A stretch of DNA of 64,000 nt from Larus michahellis (taxonomy: Eukaryota; Chordata; Aves; Charadriiformes; Laridae), in the NCBI RefSeq assembly GCF_964199755.1, contig NC_133907.1, forward strand, positions 4,655,001-4,719,000, in the 5' to 3' direction. Below, piece after piece: positions 1 to 13,608 of the stretch. Numbering within the stretch: position 1 is the first letter of the stretch; each line of letters begins with the position of its first letter. Made by a program: the position numbers and the translations under genes. Under the pieces are notes generated by a model. The model ran no database searches. It worked only from the letters and a program-made list of their open reading frames with translations, and had not been told where the DNA came from.

Positions 1-3000
1 GTTGCAAAATAGAACCTTTCCTCATTTAGGGTTATTTTTACATCATATTTTATACAACTACACATTTAAACAGCCTCAAAACAGTGAGGAAGAAGGAGTG
101 AAAGTCATCATAGAAAGATAATTTTTAACATGCAAGAGGGACTAACGGGGCTTTATACAGAAGACGTCAACAGAACAAGACACCGGAAGAAACATGGTTT
201 TAAGATAAGAAGCAGGAAACTGGGGTAAGGAACTGCACGTTATAGGACAACTACGGAAGGTGCTGGGTTTTCCTCATCCAAGATATTTCATCCAACATAT
301 ATCCCATTTCGGGACCGGTCATAAAAAATAAAGTCATGTTGATTATTGTCCGTGTTATCCAAACCACTCAGTGAAATACAGAGCTGTGCTTGGGAAATTA
401 TAACTATGCACCTTCCAAACACCTTTTGATTAACTCCACTTGCCTGGTTTTCCTAAGTTAACTGTCAGTAGCAAATGTAGCAAAGCAATCTTTAAAAGTG
501 CAACAAGATTGAAGCGAGCAAGTGTGGAAATTGGGAACTTTGTAGGATAAAAGAGAGAGAGTGAGACAGTCATTAAGGAAGATTAATATTTTCACTAATT
601 ACCATCCAGGCAAAATAATTCTGCATTAATTTATTTTGCTATGTGAAAAAAAATGGTCTACTCAAAACAAGAATGTTATTTCCCAGCATTAACATTGGGG
701 CCGTCAAAAGAACGACTGGCTGACTAGTGATACAGCAAACCAACGCCCAACGATGAGAAAAGAAACTTTCTGAAGGGAAGACACAGCTCATCGCCTATTT
801 TTTTCACCACTCAGACCAGAATAACTCCTCGAGATGCACATCAGAATCGTACGCGTGCAGAGAAGCAGCATCCCTGCGCGACAGAGCTCTTTAGTTAGTT
901 ATCAGACAGAAAATACTCCTGAAGTTCACAAAGAACAGCAACTCGGAATGAACCCGAAACTAAAATCAATTCACTGCTCCGAACAGTAACTGAATCTGGT
1001 TCTTTAACTCAATTTAGAGCGGGAAATACGTCTGGTTATTGCTTCCAAGAAACAGGTCACCTCAGATTTCAATGGAGGCACCGAACTTTGGTGGTCCCTT
1101 CCCTCTTCCCCGAGGAGTAGCAGGCGAGGAGATGCCAAGGGGCAGCTGGGAAGAGCAGAGGATCGAGGAGTGGCAAAAGCCAAACCGTGCAGGCAAGAAG
1201 GAAAAGGAAGAGGCACCAGCTCCCACCAAGGTCCCACCATCCACATGGAACCATCTCACCCTCTTCCAGAGCCCGCAGTACCGCGAGGTCCCCTGCCCGA
1301 AACCTCAGGTAGATCAAGCCAGTTGAGGTGTATGGGATCGGTCCGACTGTTTCGCATCAAAGCGGTTATCAGTCTGACCTGGAAGTGCGTCAGGGTAACT
1401 CCAGTCCCTGATGGACCTGAATTAGAGCGGGACTTAAAAAAGAAAGCACTGCTTCAGTTCCCTGTCCAGACACCAGGCAATTTCACCAGGGTCCTGCACG
1501 CCCTTTGTCAAAGCACATCAACACTCATTAATTTTATTCCCCTTGTACCTGCTGTTATCACAGCGTCCCGTGTCCCCCAAAGACACACTGCCGTGCTCCA
1601 GCATCTGAGCAAGACCTTAACACGTCCCATTTTGCCCACTGATCCCCCTTCTCGTACTTCTAAACATCAGAAGCAGGAACACCAACTTTCACACTGACGT
1701 CATGGCTGCAGAGAAGAAAAATTAAGACATTTCTTAACATATTTAAAACAAAACAAAAAAATCCCTTCATTGCATACCATCAAGCACCACTAGATGCAAC
1801 CTGATAAATATTTCACTTGATGCAACCTAGACTTGGTAGAATGAATTTCCTGCACCCGGCACATTCCAGGTTATTGCAGACGCTGCCGCTAGTAACTGCC
1901 CAGGAAAACATCTGGAGTTCGGCTCCCGAGTCCCAGATTCTCTACAAGCACCTTTAAACCTAATTATGTTTTTCCAGTAAGTGTCCCTAAATCCTCCTGC
2001 CATGAGAAGCAGGTTCATAGGGAAAACTCTTTAATGACCGACCCAATCTAGGCAAAGGCCCGCACTACACACCACGCACTGCTACTGTGACACGAAATTA
2101 CAAACTATCTCTGAGCATAAATAAAATTGCTAAGATATTACCATCGCCGTAACAGAAAATCCTGTTAAGATATAAAAATATGTCATGACAGATGGGAGGG
2201 AAAAGAATATTTTCCTTCAAAATACAGCCAAAAATTTAAAGACATAAGAGAGGAAAGGCAAAGAGAAAACCTGTGCGAGTTTCTACTTTTTGTAAGTGCG
2301 TAATTGGCTACCGCAATGACATCAGTAAACGTTAGACTTTTCCTATCTGCACTGCAAAATATTATTAACATATAGATGCTATATATTCGCTTTGTCTACA
2401 GATTGTCCTGTAAAAGCCACAAATGTTCCAGAATCCCTACTTCTGCCACCTAACGCGACCTTGGTAGGACACAGATGAAACCAGGTGCGGACGGTGACGT
2501 CCCCTGTGCCAAAAGCAAAGGCAGGATGGCACAGGTCAGTGCTCCCAGGGCAAGCAGTGAAAAGTGGTTATGGACAGATATCTAAAGATATATTCTCGGA
2601 GGGAAGAGGAATCCCAGAAGCAGGTGGGGGAAGCGCAGGGGGGCAGCTGGATCTCTGGTTCGTGCTCTTCGATCAGCGTCTCTCCACTGGTACGAGATGC
2701 TGCCCGTCGTTGCGATCAGATCTAAAGAACTATTTACTGGCATCATTCATCTGTCAGAAGCCCATCAGACCATCACCAAAACATCAGTTAATGAAAGCAT
2801 ACTTATACCACGTCATGAAAAATAAAGGCTCATTAGCAGTGCTTTGATGAGAGGTAACCAAATGCCACTGGGCGTTTTGGTTTGCTCAGCCATTTACCCA
2901 ACAACGTTTACATCAGGGTACTGGAGTATGTTAGAAAGAAAAAAAAAAAAGAAAAACGCAACAATCTTTCATCGAAAAACTCTATTCTCATTACAAAGTA

Positions 3001-6000
3001 TTTGAGCATGTTATGAAAGAGGAGGCAGCAGTTGCTAACTGAAGTTAACTTGGGCCTAGAAGGCTCGTTCTGCTCGCACGGGAGCCCCCGCGCCGCTGCG
3101 CACCACGTGCCTCCCAAATTCCACCAACGCACGCGCAGAGGGACGAAAAACCTGCACCTCGAAGGAAAACACACCGAAATTTCACAGTTGGCCCTACAAC
3201 GTGCTGGCACTTTCAGCATTACTGAAGAAGGCAGAAAAGGACTTTAAAACCACACATTTTAGTGCAATGCAGGTACAAGGTACGTGCAATTGGGAGAAGC
3301 TGCCAGGACGTAAGAAATTTGAATGTCTGCTAACGCAATCTTATTCACTTTCTCACGAGAAAAACCTCCACATCAACAATGCACTAAAAGCCCCACAAGC
3401 TAACACCAACAACTATTATTATTTAGCTATTCTATGCACACAAAAAATATTGTTACGGTTTTTCTGGTAGCTACTATCACTTCATCAAAAAAAATATTTA
3501 AACAATGTTTTGAGGAATGTTTGTCCTTGAACCTGGTTCTTTTGTATCAGTTTACACTGCCTGAAATAGGAAACAAAGTGCCTCCGATGCTAAAACACAT
3601 ACTTTCTAACAACTGTGCTTCCTATGTTTTTATTGATTGAGAAAATCCTTTAACTGAACTTCTAAGTAAATCTTAAGATATAGCACCATTCAGACTCCTG
3701 TGTTTCAAGATTAAAAGCGGTCACTGGTTAACAAACTGGCATCAACACCTAGTAGCTGACACGGTAATAAAACCATAAGAATACAAAAACCCCATCAAAA
3801 AATGGTAAGAATTCACAAAAAACTCTTTAGATATTATAAGAGTTGGCAATCTGCTGACAGCGTTCGCTGACCAGGGGCTCCAGGATCACTCCTCACCCGC
3901 CTTTTTACCCTCCAAGCCTTGTCTTCTGCAAACGTCCAGCCACTCACCGAATGATCCTGAACACGTGAAAGAGCTTTGGTGGCCAGGATAGGTGTGTAGG
4001 CAGTTAAATATGCAAAAAGTATTTACATGGACACTTCTAAACCAATATTGCTTAATCCTAATTACTTTGATTACTGGAGCACAAGGAGAACAACTTTTTT
4101 CATGCTAAAAAAAAAGACAAACAACCAACCAACAGTGCAGCGCTTTGGTCCTCAGCGTTAGCCACGTTCCTCATCCCTCTGTCCTTCGCCACGACCCATC
4201 TGTCTAACGGCACAGGTGGCCACACAACTATTTCCTGAGCCCGTGGACCGGCCCACTGCAGCCCTCCGTGCCATCTGCTTACGAGTTGGGGGTCACCTCA
4301 CGGAAACCAAGGGACTCGCCAACCGCACACCCAGCTCCTCCGAACCACCTCTGACTAGTGGAGAGGGACAGGAGAAGCCACGTCTTCCTCGGCAGAGACA
4401 ACCCCTCCCTGGCGCTGCTCCGGTTCAGAACAAAGACGACTTGCACGGCTCGAGATCAAACTGCGAAGGAAATGAGTTAGTATATTAAAATTACCTTAAA
4501 TTAATCCCCATGCTTGCATGTTTGACGGGAGAGCAGTGAAAACGCTGGCAGATGCCATTTTGCACGCTCCGCGGAGGATACTGGTGAGCAGTCCTACGTA
4601 CAAGCTTTGCAGAAGAGTTCTGCCAACCCCTTCCCTTCCCAAACATACAGAAAAAATATTTTATCTGGTTATTAACACTAATGACACTTAAAAAAGAGAA
4701 AACACTGGCAAACCGATCAAAAGAGGGAAATACGGCAATTATCACAGGCCAGTTGCAGTACTGTTAAGTCATTTAACAGGCAGATAGGATTTGCAGAACC
4801 ACCTCCCATTTTAAATTGCGCCCACTTCCACAGAGAGGATATTCTGGTAACTGAAATCATAAAAATAAAAAAAAAAAAAAAAAAGGAGTCATATCAGCAA
4901 CTTTTGACATTTACCTTAAAACATGATTTCTTAAGCAATCTGGTTAGGCTTCCACTACTATTTGCTATCAAAATGCCTAAACACAGACAAAAATCCTTCT
5001 TGAAGCTCACAAAGAGAAGAAATATGATGATTAAGAGCATCATTGCTGACAACTACCGCCTCCCTAACAGCCTAACCTGCAAATTCAGCCAGAAGTCTCA
5101 AAACCATCGTTCCTACTGTTAGGTTCTTAAGTCACATTCTGGTACCGCTCAATTTTTTTCCAAAGTATGGAGATCCAAACACCACCGCTGCCTTGACGGA
5201 TGCCTTCACGGGGCACGATAAGAAAAGCTCGTCTGTATCGCAGCTGGATTTCGATCCCTGCTCTGATCCCCTGCTGCAAAACTCTGGCAGGCTCCAGGCG
5301 CCTTGGGTAACTCCCGAACCAACGTCAGGTGGGTGACAGTGCCACCTCAGCCACAAACCACACCGACGTGCTGCAACCCAGCCGTAAAACAAGGCACACC
5401 AACCAGCAGCTGACCGGGGGGCGGATTGCCTGGCATTCAGGAAAGGCTGGAAGGGTGTTTATAACTTCTTGGGAATAATCAACATGGATATAAGAGACAA
5501 AACATGCTACAAAGACGTTACTTTTTTCAGACACTCGCTGATAAAAGATGGTTAAATATAGCACGCACCCTGTGAAGTTGGGAAATCTCTACTTTGGCTT
5601 CTCCAGCACTTTGAACCTACAGCCTGCAATTTATCAAGATAAGACATCAAAAATCTAGGAGGAAAATGACCACGTTGCAGCGTCTCCCCTTTTATTTAAA
5701 TGCCATGGACTAGCACTGAGACGAAATAAAGGAGGGAGGGAAATAAGCATTTATTTCTGCTTATAAAAAGCTGCTTGACTGGAAATCTCATCTCCAAACT
5801 CGGGGTTATCCACAAAGCAGATTCTGCGTGGCCAGTGTCATGACAAGTTTCTCCAAAGTCCTTAGAGCCCCATGAGAAAACCACAGGAAGCTGCTCAATA
5901 AAAATAAACATCTCTTCATCCTACACTCTATATATTAAAGTCAATTTCTCTTTGACTCCAGCTTTTGCTTCCCCTCTTTTCTCCCTCCCAGAGCACAGCA

Positions 6001-7542
6001 ACAGTTGAATTGTTAGAGCTAATTCATTAATGCAAATGAATTTGGCATCTATTTCTCGGGATGCCTTAGTCAGATTAGGACTCTATCATTTTCTATCAAA
6101 AACAAACAAAAATGCAAACACTGGTCTTAAGCAGCCTGAAACCAACAGATGCCTTTGAACTTGAAAACGCCTCTAGTGAAACTGCAGTCAAAATAATAAA
6201 TTCCACTTAAAGGTGGAATTCAAGAATTTAAATAGGTACAATCCTGACGCATTTCAAAAGGAAATCCTTTCAGATTTGCATACTTTTGATAGCTTAATTT
6301 TCCCGACGAAATGGCCAGCCACTGGGCGAATGCGGCCTACAAGTTTTTGCTTCAATAGCAGCAAACTAACACGGTATTTAAACACACATATAACATTTTC
6401 CTTTCCTTAAGATAAGCTACCACGACGACATTAGGCAGACATCAGCTAGGAGAACTGTATTACTTCATACGGGTGTAAGATGATGTACAAAATTGATGCC
6501 GTTTTTTTTAAGCTTTACCGCAGGAGAGAGAACATTAAGCACACACAGCTCTACAGCAACGTCTCGCAGCACACGAAAATTAACGCCCCAGTAAAAACAA
6601 ACCTAAAAAAATAAAGATAGAAAGGCTTGGCTTTCCTTTCCTGTGTCGTATGGCGACAGTCAGGCCCGGATGGCTTTCACCTTGCTCTCCAAGGGAGAAA
6701 CGGCTCCATCAGTGCAATGTACTCCGGTAACAAAGTCAACGGCTTTGTGTCACTGCGTGTGTGACAGCAAGATACCGATAAAGCATAAAAGCAAGAGCCG
6801 AGTGTTATCCGTGGATCCGCTGCCTCCAGTCGCCTTCCGTACCACCGGGATGACCTGACCGGAATGCTTAATTCGAGGACCAGAAGACGCCGCACGAATA
6901 AATAGAATTATGCTGCCTTGGCAAGTTTCTCATTAGAAAGGCTGGATTTACTTCCCCTTGCTGACACGTCATTCATTAAGCGCATCATCATCATCTCAGC
7001 AGCTACAAATCATATTTTTGTTAAAAAAAAACAACACAAAAAACCAGCAGAACGCTGCGAGCGCAGGGGAAGCGAGGGTCCCCCCTGACGGCGGTGACTC
7101 ACGGCCGCACACACCGCCCATGACTTTCATTTAGAATTCACCTTCCCAGGCCCTTTTGTTTGGGTTTTTTTTTTCTCCCCTCAAATCCCCACCGGGCCGC
7201 GGCCTCCGCAGCCCCACGGGCGGACGCGGGTTGGAGGTGGGGGCGGGAGCGGGGGGGACGCGGGATTTCCACCCTCCCGGGACGGGGGATCCCGGGTGTG
7301 TGTGTGAGGGGGACGCACACAGGCCGCCCCGCCGGGCAGGGATGCTCGGCCTTCCCCCCTCGCCAGCCGATGCCACCGGGAGCGGGCAAGAGGCACTGCC
7401 GCCTCGCCGGTCCCCTCTGCCCTCGCCTCAGACCGCCCCCCTCCCCCGGCCCCCCCCCCGCCGGCAGCAGCAGCTCCATCTTGGCCTCCACCCGCCGCGG
7501 CCCGGCCCGGCGCCGCCGCCACCGGCCCCTCCCGCCCCTCAC
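1..7542 (-). other. Probable first intron of a minus-strand gene (DNAJC5 by synteny); no coding sequence seen
   Basis: This AT-rich stretch has only short open frames, and none resembles a known protein. In particular the J-domain and cysteine-string regions of DNAJC5 are absent. It lies directly downstream, on the minus strand, of a CpG island that has splice donors. In human, DNAJC5 follows TPD52L2 in the same orientation a few kb away and has a non-coding first exon and a long first intron. The assignment rests on that gene order and not on any coding match. A run of 18 A at 4867-4884 is the only notable simple repeat; no interspersed repeat was recognised. Confidence 0.45.
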
Positions 7543-7800
7543 CTGCGGCCCGGCGGGCGGGCGGGGGCCGGGCAGCCCCGGCCCCGGGGTGCGGGCGGCT
7601 CCTCCCGGCGTGCGGCGGCCGCCCCGGTCCCGACGGCGTTACCTCAGCCGCCTCCACACAGCGAGCGGGACCCGGCCAGGCCGACGGCGGGCGGGGGAGG
7701 GGCTGGCGCACCGCGCCTGCGCGTCGACGCGGCCGACACCCCCGCACGGCGCAGCGCGGGGTGCGGGGCCGTGGGGGGCTCAGGACGGCGGTGGCGTTGG
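7060..7800 (-). promoter_or_regulatory. CpG-island promoter, probably of DNAJC5
   Basis: The GC content and CpG density rise abruptly here against AT-rich sequence on the left. The island holds a TGACTCA AP-1-type word near 7092, GC boxes, and a CCATCTTGG word near 7482 that reads as a YY1-like AAGATGG on the minus strand. Several minus-strand splice donors lie in or beside it. It sits about 4.3 kb beyond the distal TPD52L2 polyadenylation signal. A minus-strand start is inferred from the donors and from gene order; the exact start site cannot be read from sequence alone. Confidence 0.7.
7543..7720 (-). other. DNAJC5: Candidate non-coding first exon, DNAJC5-like
   Basis: On the minus strand, good donors occur at 7643/7642 (GAG followed by GTAACG) and 7543/7542 (GCAG followed by GTGAGG). 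Either could end a non-coding exon starting near 7.7 kb. A weaker donor, GTGAGTC, lies near 7099 and would give a longer exon. No matching coding exon is in the window, so the gene name is a synteny inference: human order is TPD52L2 then DNAJC5, both on one strand. The right edge given is approximate. Confidence 0.4.
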
Positions 7801-7850
7801 TAAAAGGTAGGGGAAAGGGCGAAAAGTGGGCAAAACGTGGTAAAAGGGGG

Positions 7851-7862
7851 AAAAAAAAAAAA
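7851..7862 (-). terminator. RNA polymerase III terminator of the tRNA gene
   Basis: Twelve consecutive T on the minus strand begin five bases after the tRNA 3' end. A run of four or more T is the standard polymerase III stop signal, so this is a strong one. Confidence 0.9.
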
Positions 7863-7866
7863 TAAC

Positions 7867-7938
7867 TTCCCTGACCGGGAATCGAACCCGGGCCGCGGCG
7901 GTGAGAGCGCCGAATCCTAACCACTAGACCACCAGGGA
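7867..7938 (-). tRNA. tRNA-Glu (anticodon CTC)
   Basis: This is a complete 72-nt cloverleaf. The acceptor stem pairs TCCCTGG with TCAGGGA, with one G-U at the base, and the discriminator is A. The anticodon stem CGGCG/CGCCG carries the loop CTCTCAC, so the anticodon is CTC (7903-7905). Box A (TGGTCTAGTGG) and box B (GGTTCGATTCC) are intact, and CCA is not encoded, as expected in eukaryotes. There is no intron. The gene lies under 200 bp upstream of the neighbouring CpG-island promoter and is transcribed in the same direction. It decodes GAG glutamate codons. The intact arms and terminator suggest a functional gene and not a tRNA-derived repeat. Confidence 0.97.
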
Positions 7939-7980
7939 GTGATGTAAACAGTAGTAGCCTGCCAGAGCTGACTCTAAGGC

Positions 7981-8430
7981 TAGACAGGGGGACTGATAGG
8001 ACAACAAAATATGGGGGCTGCAATGGGGCTGAGGGCTGAGCATGGGGGGAGGCTGTAACGGAGCTGAGGCTGAGCAAAGGGCTGAGCATGGAGCAGGAGG
8101 GGGGCTGCAACGGGGCCGGGGGCCCAGCGTGGAGTTGGGTCTGAGGGCTGAGCATGGAGCGGGGGGGCTGCAATGGGGCTGGAGCTGGGCATGGGGCTGA
8201 GCAGGGGGTTTGAGCCGAGCAGGGGGCCAAGCATGGGGAGAGGGGGGGCTGCAACGGGTTCGGGGGCTGAGCAGGGGGTTGAACAGGGCCTGGGGGCTGA
8301 GCATGGGGCTGGGAGCTGCAATGGGGCTGGGGCTGAACATGGGGCTGCAGCGGGGAAGGGGACTCTGGCGGGGCAGGGGGCTGCAGCGGGGCAGGGGGCT
8401 GCAGCAGGGCAGGGGACAGGACCAGCATGT
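7981..8430. repeat. G-rich degenerate minisatellite (GGGGCTGAGCATGGGGCTG-like units)
   Basis: The plus strand is a chain of variable 12-25 bp units built from GGGGCTG, GAGCATGGG and CTGCAACGGGG. Runs of three to six G occur every few bases, so the plus strand could form G-quadruplexes. All three frames on both strands stay largely open through it, giving spurious proline/serine-rich or glycine-rich frames. It starts about 40 bp beyond the tRNA 5' end. Confidence 0.85.
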
Positions 8431-11400
8431 CACCTTTGGGCTGCAGACTTGGGACTTCGCTACTTTTCCAGGTGGGGGCTGGAGCACTGAGCCCCCAGCA
8501 CTGACGAGCATCGACCCTCAGTTTTAAATTGGGTTTGTGCAGCAACTTCAGCATCGGCGCTTTTTCTCGGGGCACTGCACCCAGCCTGCCACCTGCGCAT
8601 CCCCGCACGGGCTGCCCGTGCTGAGCCAGTTGCTTTTAATGAACAAATGAGCACTTACAATTAGAGGAAAACAGGTATTTTTAAGATTAAGAGGCTGAGT
8701 GCTTTTCCCAGATGCTCACGTTTCTCGGTGCTCCTGGCCGCTCCCTGGGGAACGCTGCTGTTTCCCACCGGTGGTTTTGCCCCATCCAGTGTGTCCCGGC
8801 ATGGGTGACCCCAGTGCTGGTGCGGGAATGCTGCCCGGCACCGTGCCCTGTCCCACCATCCCCCCCGCTGGCCTGTGACCTCCCAGCACGGCCCTAACAG
8901 CCTTTCCCGTCTGCTGCCTCTGACTCATGTTTTAAAGAAATGAAGGATGATGAATCCCATTTGCCAATGGAGTCATCGCCATTAATCACACACCTACATC
9001 CTCTCCTTGCTCCGGCCCCATCTTCCTTCGGTGGTGCCGATGTCCCATTCCCAGCTCCGGCACTGGTGCTCCAGAGGCCACCCGGCATCTCTCCCCCTCC
9101 GAAACACTGGCAACACACGGGGCTGCCCAGCACCAACCCAACACCTTGCACAGAGTCTGCACCCAAGAAGAGCTGCTGAGCCCACCCCAGTGCCCACACA
9201 GGGCCAGCCCCGGCTGCTCACACTCACCGGGCAGCAGCGAGTGGCCCCAGGCTGGGAACCCTGGGCTGGGAGCCCTGGGCTAGCACTTGGCTCTGGACGC
9301 TGCCCGCTCGGCCAGGAACACAGCCCCGGGGCTGGTTTCCCAAGGGGACCAAGCGCAGGCTCCCGGAGCACTTGTGCAACCCCTCGCACGAGCATAAATG
9401 TCAAATACCTTAAAAAAACACTTGCTGCGGTTTTGGCTGGTGGTCAGGGAGTGGTGCCAGCAGGGAAAAGTGGCTCCTTCTAGCTTTTTGCAATTAATTA
9501 CTTCTCGATTCTGCTGTTTATCTGCTTGTTCCCACTTGGTGGGGTGGAGCAATCTGGCTTCTCCTCACCTTCAACACTCCTGATAAAGCCCCTGCACCTC
9601 CAGCTCCTCTCCCTAAGCCACCCCATCTTCAGGCATGGGTGCTCGTCCTCTCCTTTGAATGCAGATTTCCCTGTGATGGCTCAGGTACCCCAGTGCCCTG
9701 CACTGGACTTTCCAGAACTCTCCAAACCAGGTGATTATGCCACAGAAAACGAGAGCAAGGGCACGGGATGCTGTGCTGCTCAGCCACCACATCTGACCTC
9801 GTGCTTTGGGGTTGTGGAAGCTCCCAGTGATGTAGGAGCAAGGGGCCGGTGCTTTACTGGGATGAGAGCTCTCATCCTCTTCCTCATGGGCAGGAGGCAA
9901 ACCTCCCAGATCTCCCAGGAATTGTCTTCATTTCAAGACAAGAGAGTGAGCCTGTCCCTAGGTGTTTGTGGTGGGGATGATGACAACTGCTGAGTCTCTT
10001 TCATGTGTCACCACACCCCAAAATGTGGCTTCGGGCTTCCTCGGCAGCGCCAGCTGCTCTCCCTTCCCCAGTGAATCTCAGCTCCCTCCTGTTTGCTGGA
10101 TGCTCACCATAACAGACCCAAATTACCCCCTCAACCCATCCAGCGCAGCATCTGGGGCTGGTAGAGACACCACTGCATGTGCACCTGGCTTAGAAACAGG
10201 CCATTTGTGTCACCTGGCCCCATGCTTCACAAAATGGAGCTGCCAGAGACGAACTGCAGCAGCGGGAGGTGCAGGGAGAGACGAGCATCGCCCCAGGGAG
10301 GCGGCAGCACCAGAGGCTCCACCATGGGAAAAACTTCTCGTCAGCTACCGCATCCCCAATCGGTAACATCCACTCAGCATGGACCCCTCCTCGAAACACG
10401 GGAGCAGTCAGGGGAGGCCCAGCAAGTCCCCAGCGATATCGAAAGAAAAGGAAAATCATGCGGTAAAACCAGAGGAGCAGGAAAGAGCAGACACTGGTTT
10501 GGTTGCTGGCTCTGTCACTGCCTGCAAAGATCCCAGCGCTGATGGGTCTCTCACACTGGCCTCGTTAGCGTAGATTTAATACCAGGATGTTTCATTTAAG
10601 GGAAGAAACAGGAAAAAGAGGGAGGAGAGAGAAGTGACTCTGAAAAAGCTCCAGGACAAACCTTCTGCAGGCTCCAAGGCGGCAGGAGGGACGCCCTGGG
10701 ACAGCGGCTGCCCTGAGCCCCTCCGAGCTGCTCTGTCGCCCTGAGGCTGTTGGCAGGGGATGAACAGAAGAGGAATATCACTGTCAAAGCCTTCTCCCCC
10801 TGTTACCACAGAGCAGGGGGGCACTCACAAGGCTGCCGGGGCTTCATGTGCTCCTCGTCCCGGGTTTTTGCAGGGAAGGAAGCTGCATCCCCCGTCCTTT
10901 GCACGGGATGCTGCAGTCGGGAGCCCAGCCCTGAAGGAAACCAGGGGTTTGCACCCGCGAGAGCTGCCAGGAGCACGCTCAGAAATGGGGAAATGACAAA
11001 AACACTGCCAAGCTCGTAACCAGGAAAGGAAGGCTTAATTAACCTTCCTTCAAAACACCAGAGATCCTGTGCTGGAAGGGACTGGGGGGGTGGCAAAGTA
11101 TGCCCCCCCCATGCCTGGGGCTGTCACAGGGGAGCTCAGGGCCCCAGCTCCGCAGCCCGGGCGCTCCCTGCAGCGTGTCTCCTCCAGGACTGGGGGGGGT
11201 ATCACACCACCCGCTTTGCTCCCAGACACAGCTGCGGAGGTGTAGTTTTAACTACGGAAGTAGCAAAAGAAAAACTCTCAAAACAAACAAACCAACCCCC
11301 AAACCCCACAAAACCAAAGCCAAAACCTCACCACCAAGCAGATGCTTCAAACCCCGCCAGGCACAGCACACTGAGCGGCTACAGAGCTCTGCTGGCCTCT

Positions 11401-12050
11401 CTCACAACCTATTTGCCTGCTCTCTGCTGCCCTTCTGAATTTAAGAGAGCAGCTCCCAACTCCAGTCATACATTCACTGCTCCCCCTACACCGTTTAAAT
11501 CAGTAGCGACTGCCAGAGCTTCCAAGAAGCCGATTCCCTGAGGTACCACGCCGTAAATCCTAGCCAGCGCCACAGCTGCTGCTTTTCCACACTAGAAGTT
11601 TCTCCAGCCTCAGCCCCCACTGCCAAGGTTTGCACTGTGACCCCGGTCCCACGCTCCGAGCTCAGGAAAACGGCGTGAGGGAGCTGGAGACGTGTCTGGT
11701 TCCACCTGCAGCACCGGTGGTGAAGGGATCAACGTGATGGTACTTGGAGAAAAAGCGTGGGCTCATGGCTCTCCAGCCCTTGGTTGAGCGCAGGTACGTC
11801 TCAGGAACCAGCTGGCATTCGGCATCTTGAAAAGGAAACATCATAACGTAAGTATTTAGTACATCCCTTCCTGAGAAAGCATCCAGAGAGCCAGCGGACA
11901 AACAAGCCAGAGGGATAGAACAGAATATTTCAGTTGCTTCTCGCCTCACTCCGCTGCAGGCAGTTGGCATTTGCCTGACAAGTTCATAACACGCACCTAC
12001 AAGCGGACTTCAGTACTGTTAGATGGAACAAGACAAGAACATTCACCCCA
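8431..12050. other. Intergenic spacer between the DNAJC5-side promoter/tRNA and the TPD52L2 3' end
   Basis: The sequence is GC-rich to about 11.2 kb and then more balanced. I see no exon, RNA gene or transposon. Open frames up to about 158 codons on both strands are compositional and lack recognisable domains. A long C run near 11100 and an A/C-rich stretch at 11280-11330 (AAACAAACAAACC-like) are the only simple-sequence features. Confidence 0.6.
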
Positions 12051-12069
12051 TTTTCTCCCAAAGGAATGC

Positions 12070-12075
12070 TTTATT
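12070..12075 (-). promoter_or_regulatory. TPD52L2: Distal polyadenylation signal AATAAA of TPD52L2
   Basis: A canonical AATAAA on the minus strand, with a GU-rich downstream element 10-40 bases further on. It is the most convincing of the three AATAAA hexamers after the stop codon. Confidence 0.6.
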
Positions 12076-13608
12076 GACAAGTTTCCTCACTATTTATCTG
12101 TATAGAGAAACAGTTCACTACCCAAGCTCCAGCAGTCCCCGTTTCACTGGCTCTGTTCCTCGCAGGGAGGCCAGTTTCAGTCAAACAAGGAGCTCCAGTA
12201 AATGACACTCTACACTCCACCTACTGCCAGTACATCTGCCTTCTAATATTTCATCCTGTGTCCCCAGGTCTGCAGAGGGAGGGGAGCAGGGGTGGGGGAA
12301 ACAGATTAATCAGCAGCTAAGTGTCAAAACTTGCTTCTCTAAAGAAGGGTCAGAGACGGTTCAGCGCCTCCAGGGTGGTAAACCACTAAAACTACCCAGA
12401 TATGTACATAAGCAAGTCTAAAGACCTGAGTAAGTCCCACTTCGCCTCTAAGGCACAGAATTGCTCACTCCAGGTATTTCTATGTGGAGGCACCTCGCCT
12501 AGAATAAGATCAGGCCTCTAGAAGAAAACTCGCACTTTTTCAGCTCCTGAGCAATGAAATTGGACATCAAAAGAGCAAAACATCCAGCCTCTGGGGGAAG
12601 CGGTTGAGCTCCATTGACTCTCTGCCAGTTTTGTAAACCAAGGTTAGAGCCGGGGCTTTCAAGTGAAAAACCCATCCAGTGACAGTCAGATGTACCAGAT
12701 GGAGGAGCCCAGAGAGAGCAGAACAGAGACCCTCCAACACGGTGTCCGTAGTGCTAGAGACAGCTTTGGCCTTTTTAATCTGGCCCTGTTGCTAGCAGCC
12801 TTCAGAAATTCTTCCTCCAAGAACGAAGGCGTAAGCTGAGAAGGGAGAAGCAAGTTTCATACACTCAGGAAATGGAGTGCACCACTGAATTTAACACAAC
12901 AACTGGCTTATAAGCATGCTGCTACTACTGCATGATGCAAAACTCCAGTGCTCAACATCCAGCTTTATAACCCTTGCAGTCTTCTCTATAGAAAAAAAAA
13001 AATCATAAACGAGTAAAGCGTAAGGTGATGTAAGGCTTGCAATTCAGTTTCAGAGTCCAAGGGAGCATTTCCCTAATATGATGCCAAAGCTTTTTTGTTG
13101 TTGTTGTTTTTAAGCTTTATTTCTTTAAAGTTCATTGCATTTAAAAATAAAGATTTTTAGTTTTGTTAAAGCTAGAGCATTAGTGTAACAACGAGGCAGC
13201 TGCTAAGTGAAGTTTCCCTTTTGGGAGCCCAGAAAAAACCCAACTGTTTACCCCATTTACCAGCCTACTCCAATGGGAGCCAGAGAAAACAGTAACAGGA
13301 GAAGCCTGGGAGCTCATGGAGAAGCTGCACGGCATGCCCCGAACAGAGACTGTAGCCAGAAGCTGAAGCTAAGATGCCCATGCACTTGGCTTCTCCAATA
13401 ACTGCCCTCCTCACACTGCTCAGGGCAACGTATCTGTTCCAAGCTAGGTCAGACAAGGGAAAACTGGTTTTATCTATACCACTGGCATTTCTGAGCTACT
13501 TTAAGGAAACTCCATCTTACATGCTCTCCCAAGAGGACAGCAGTGATACATTTAACCTACAAACTTTAGTGTAAAATATTATTTTTGTGTACAAAACTTT
13601 GCATTCTC

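Noticed and set aside
7181-8608. 475-codon minus-strand open frame, proline/serine-rich
   Set aside because: It reads straight through the tRNA gene and the G-rich minisatellite. Its Pro/Gln/Ser/Leu repeats are the translation of the tandem units.
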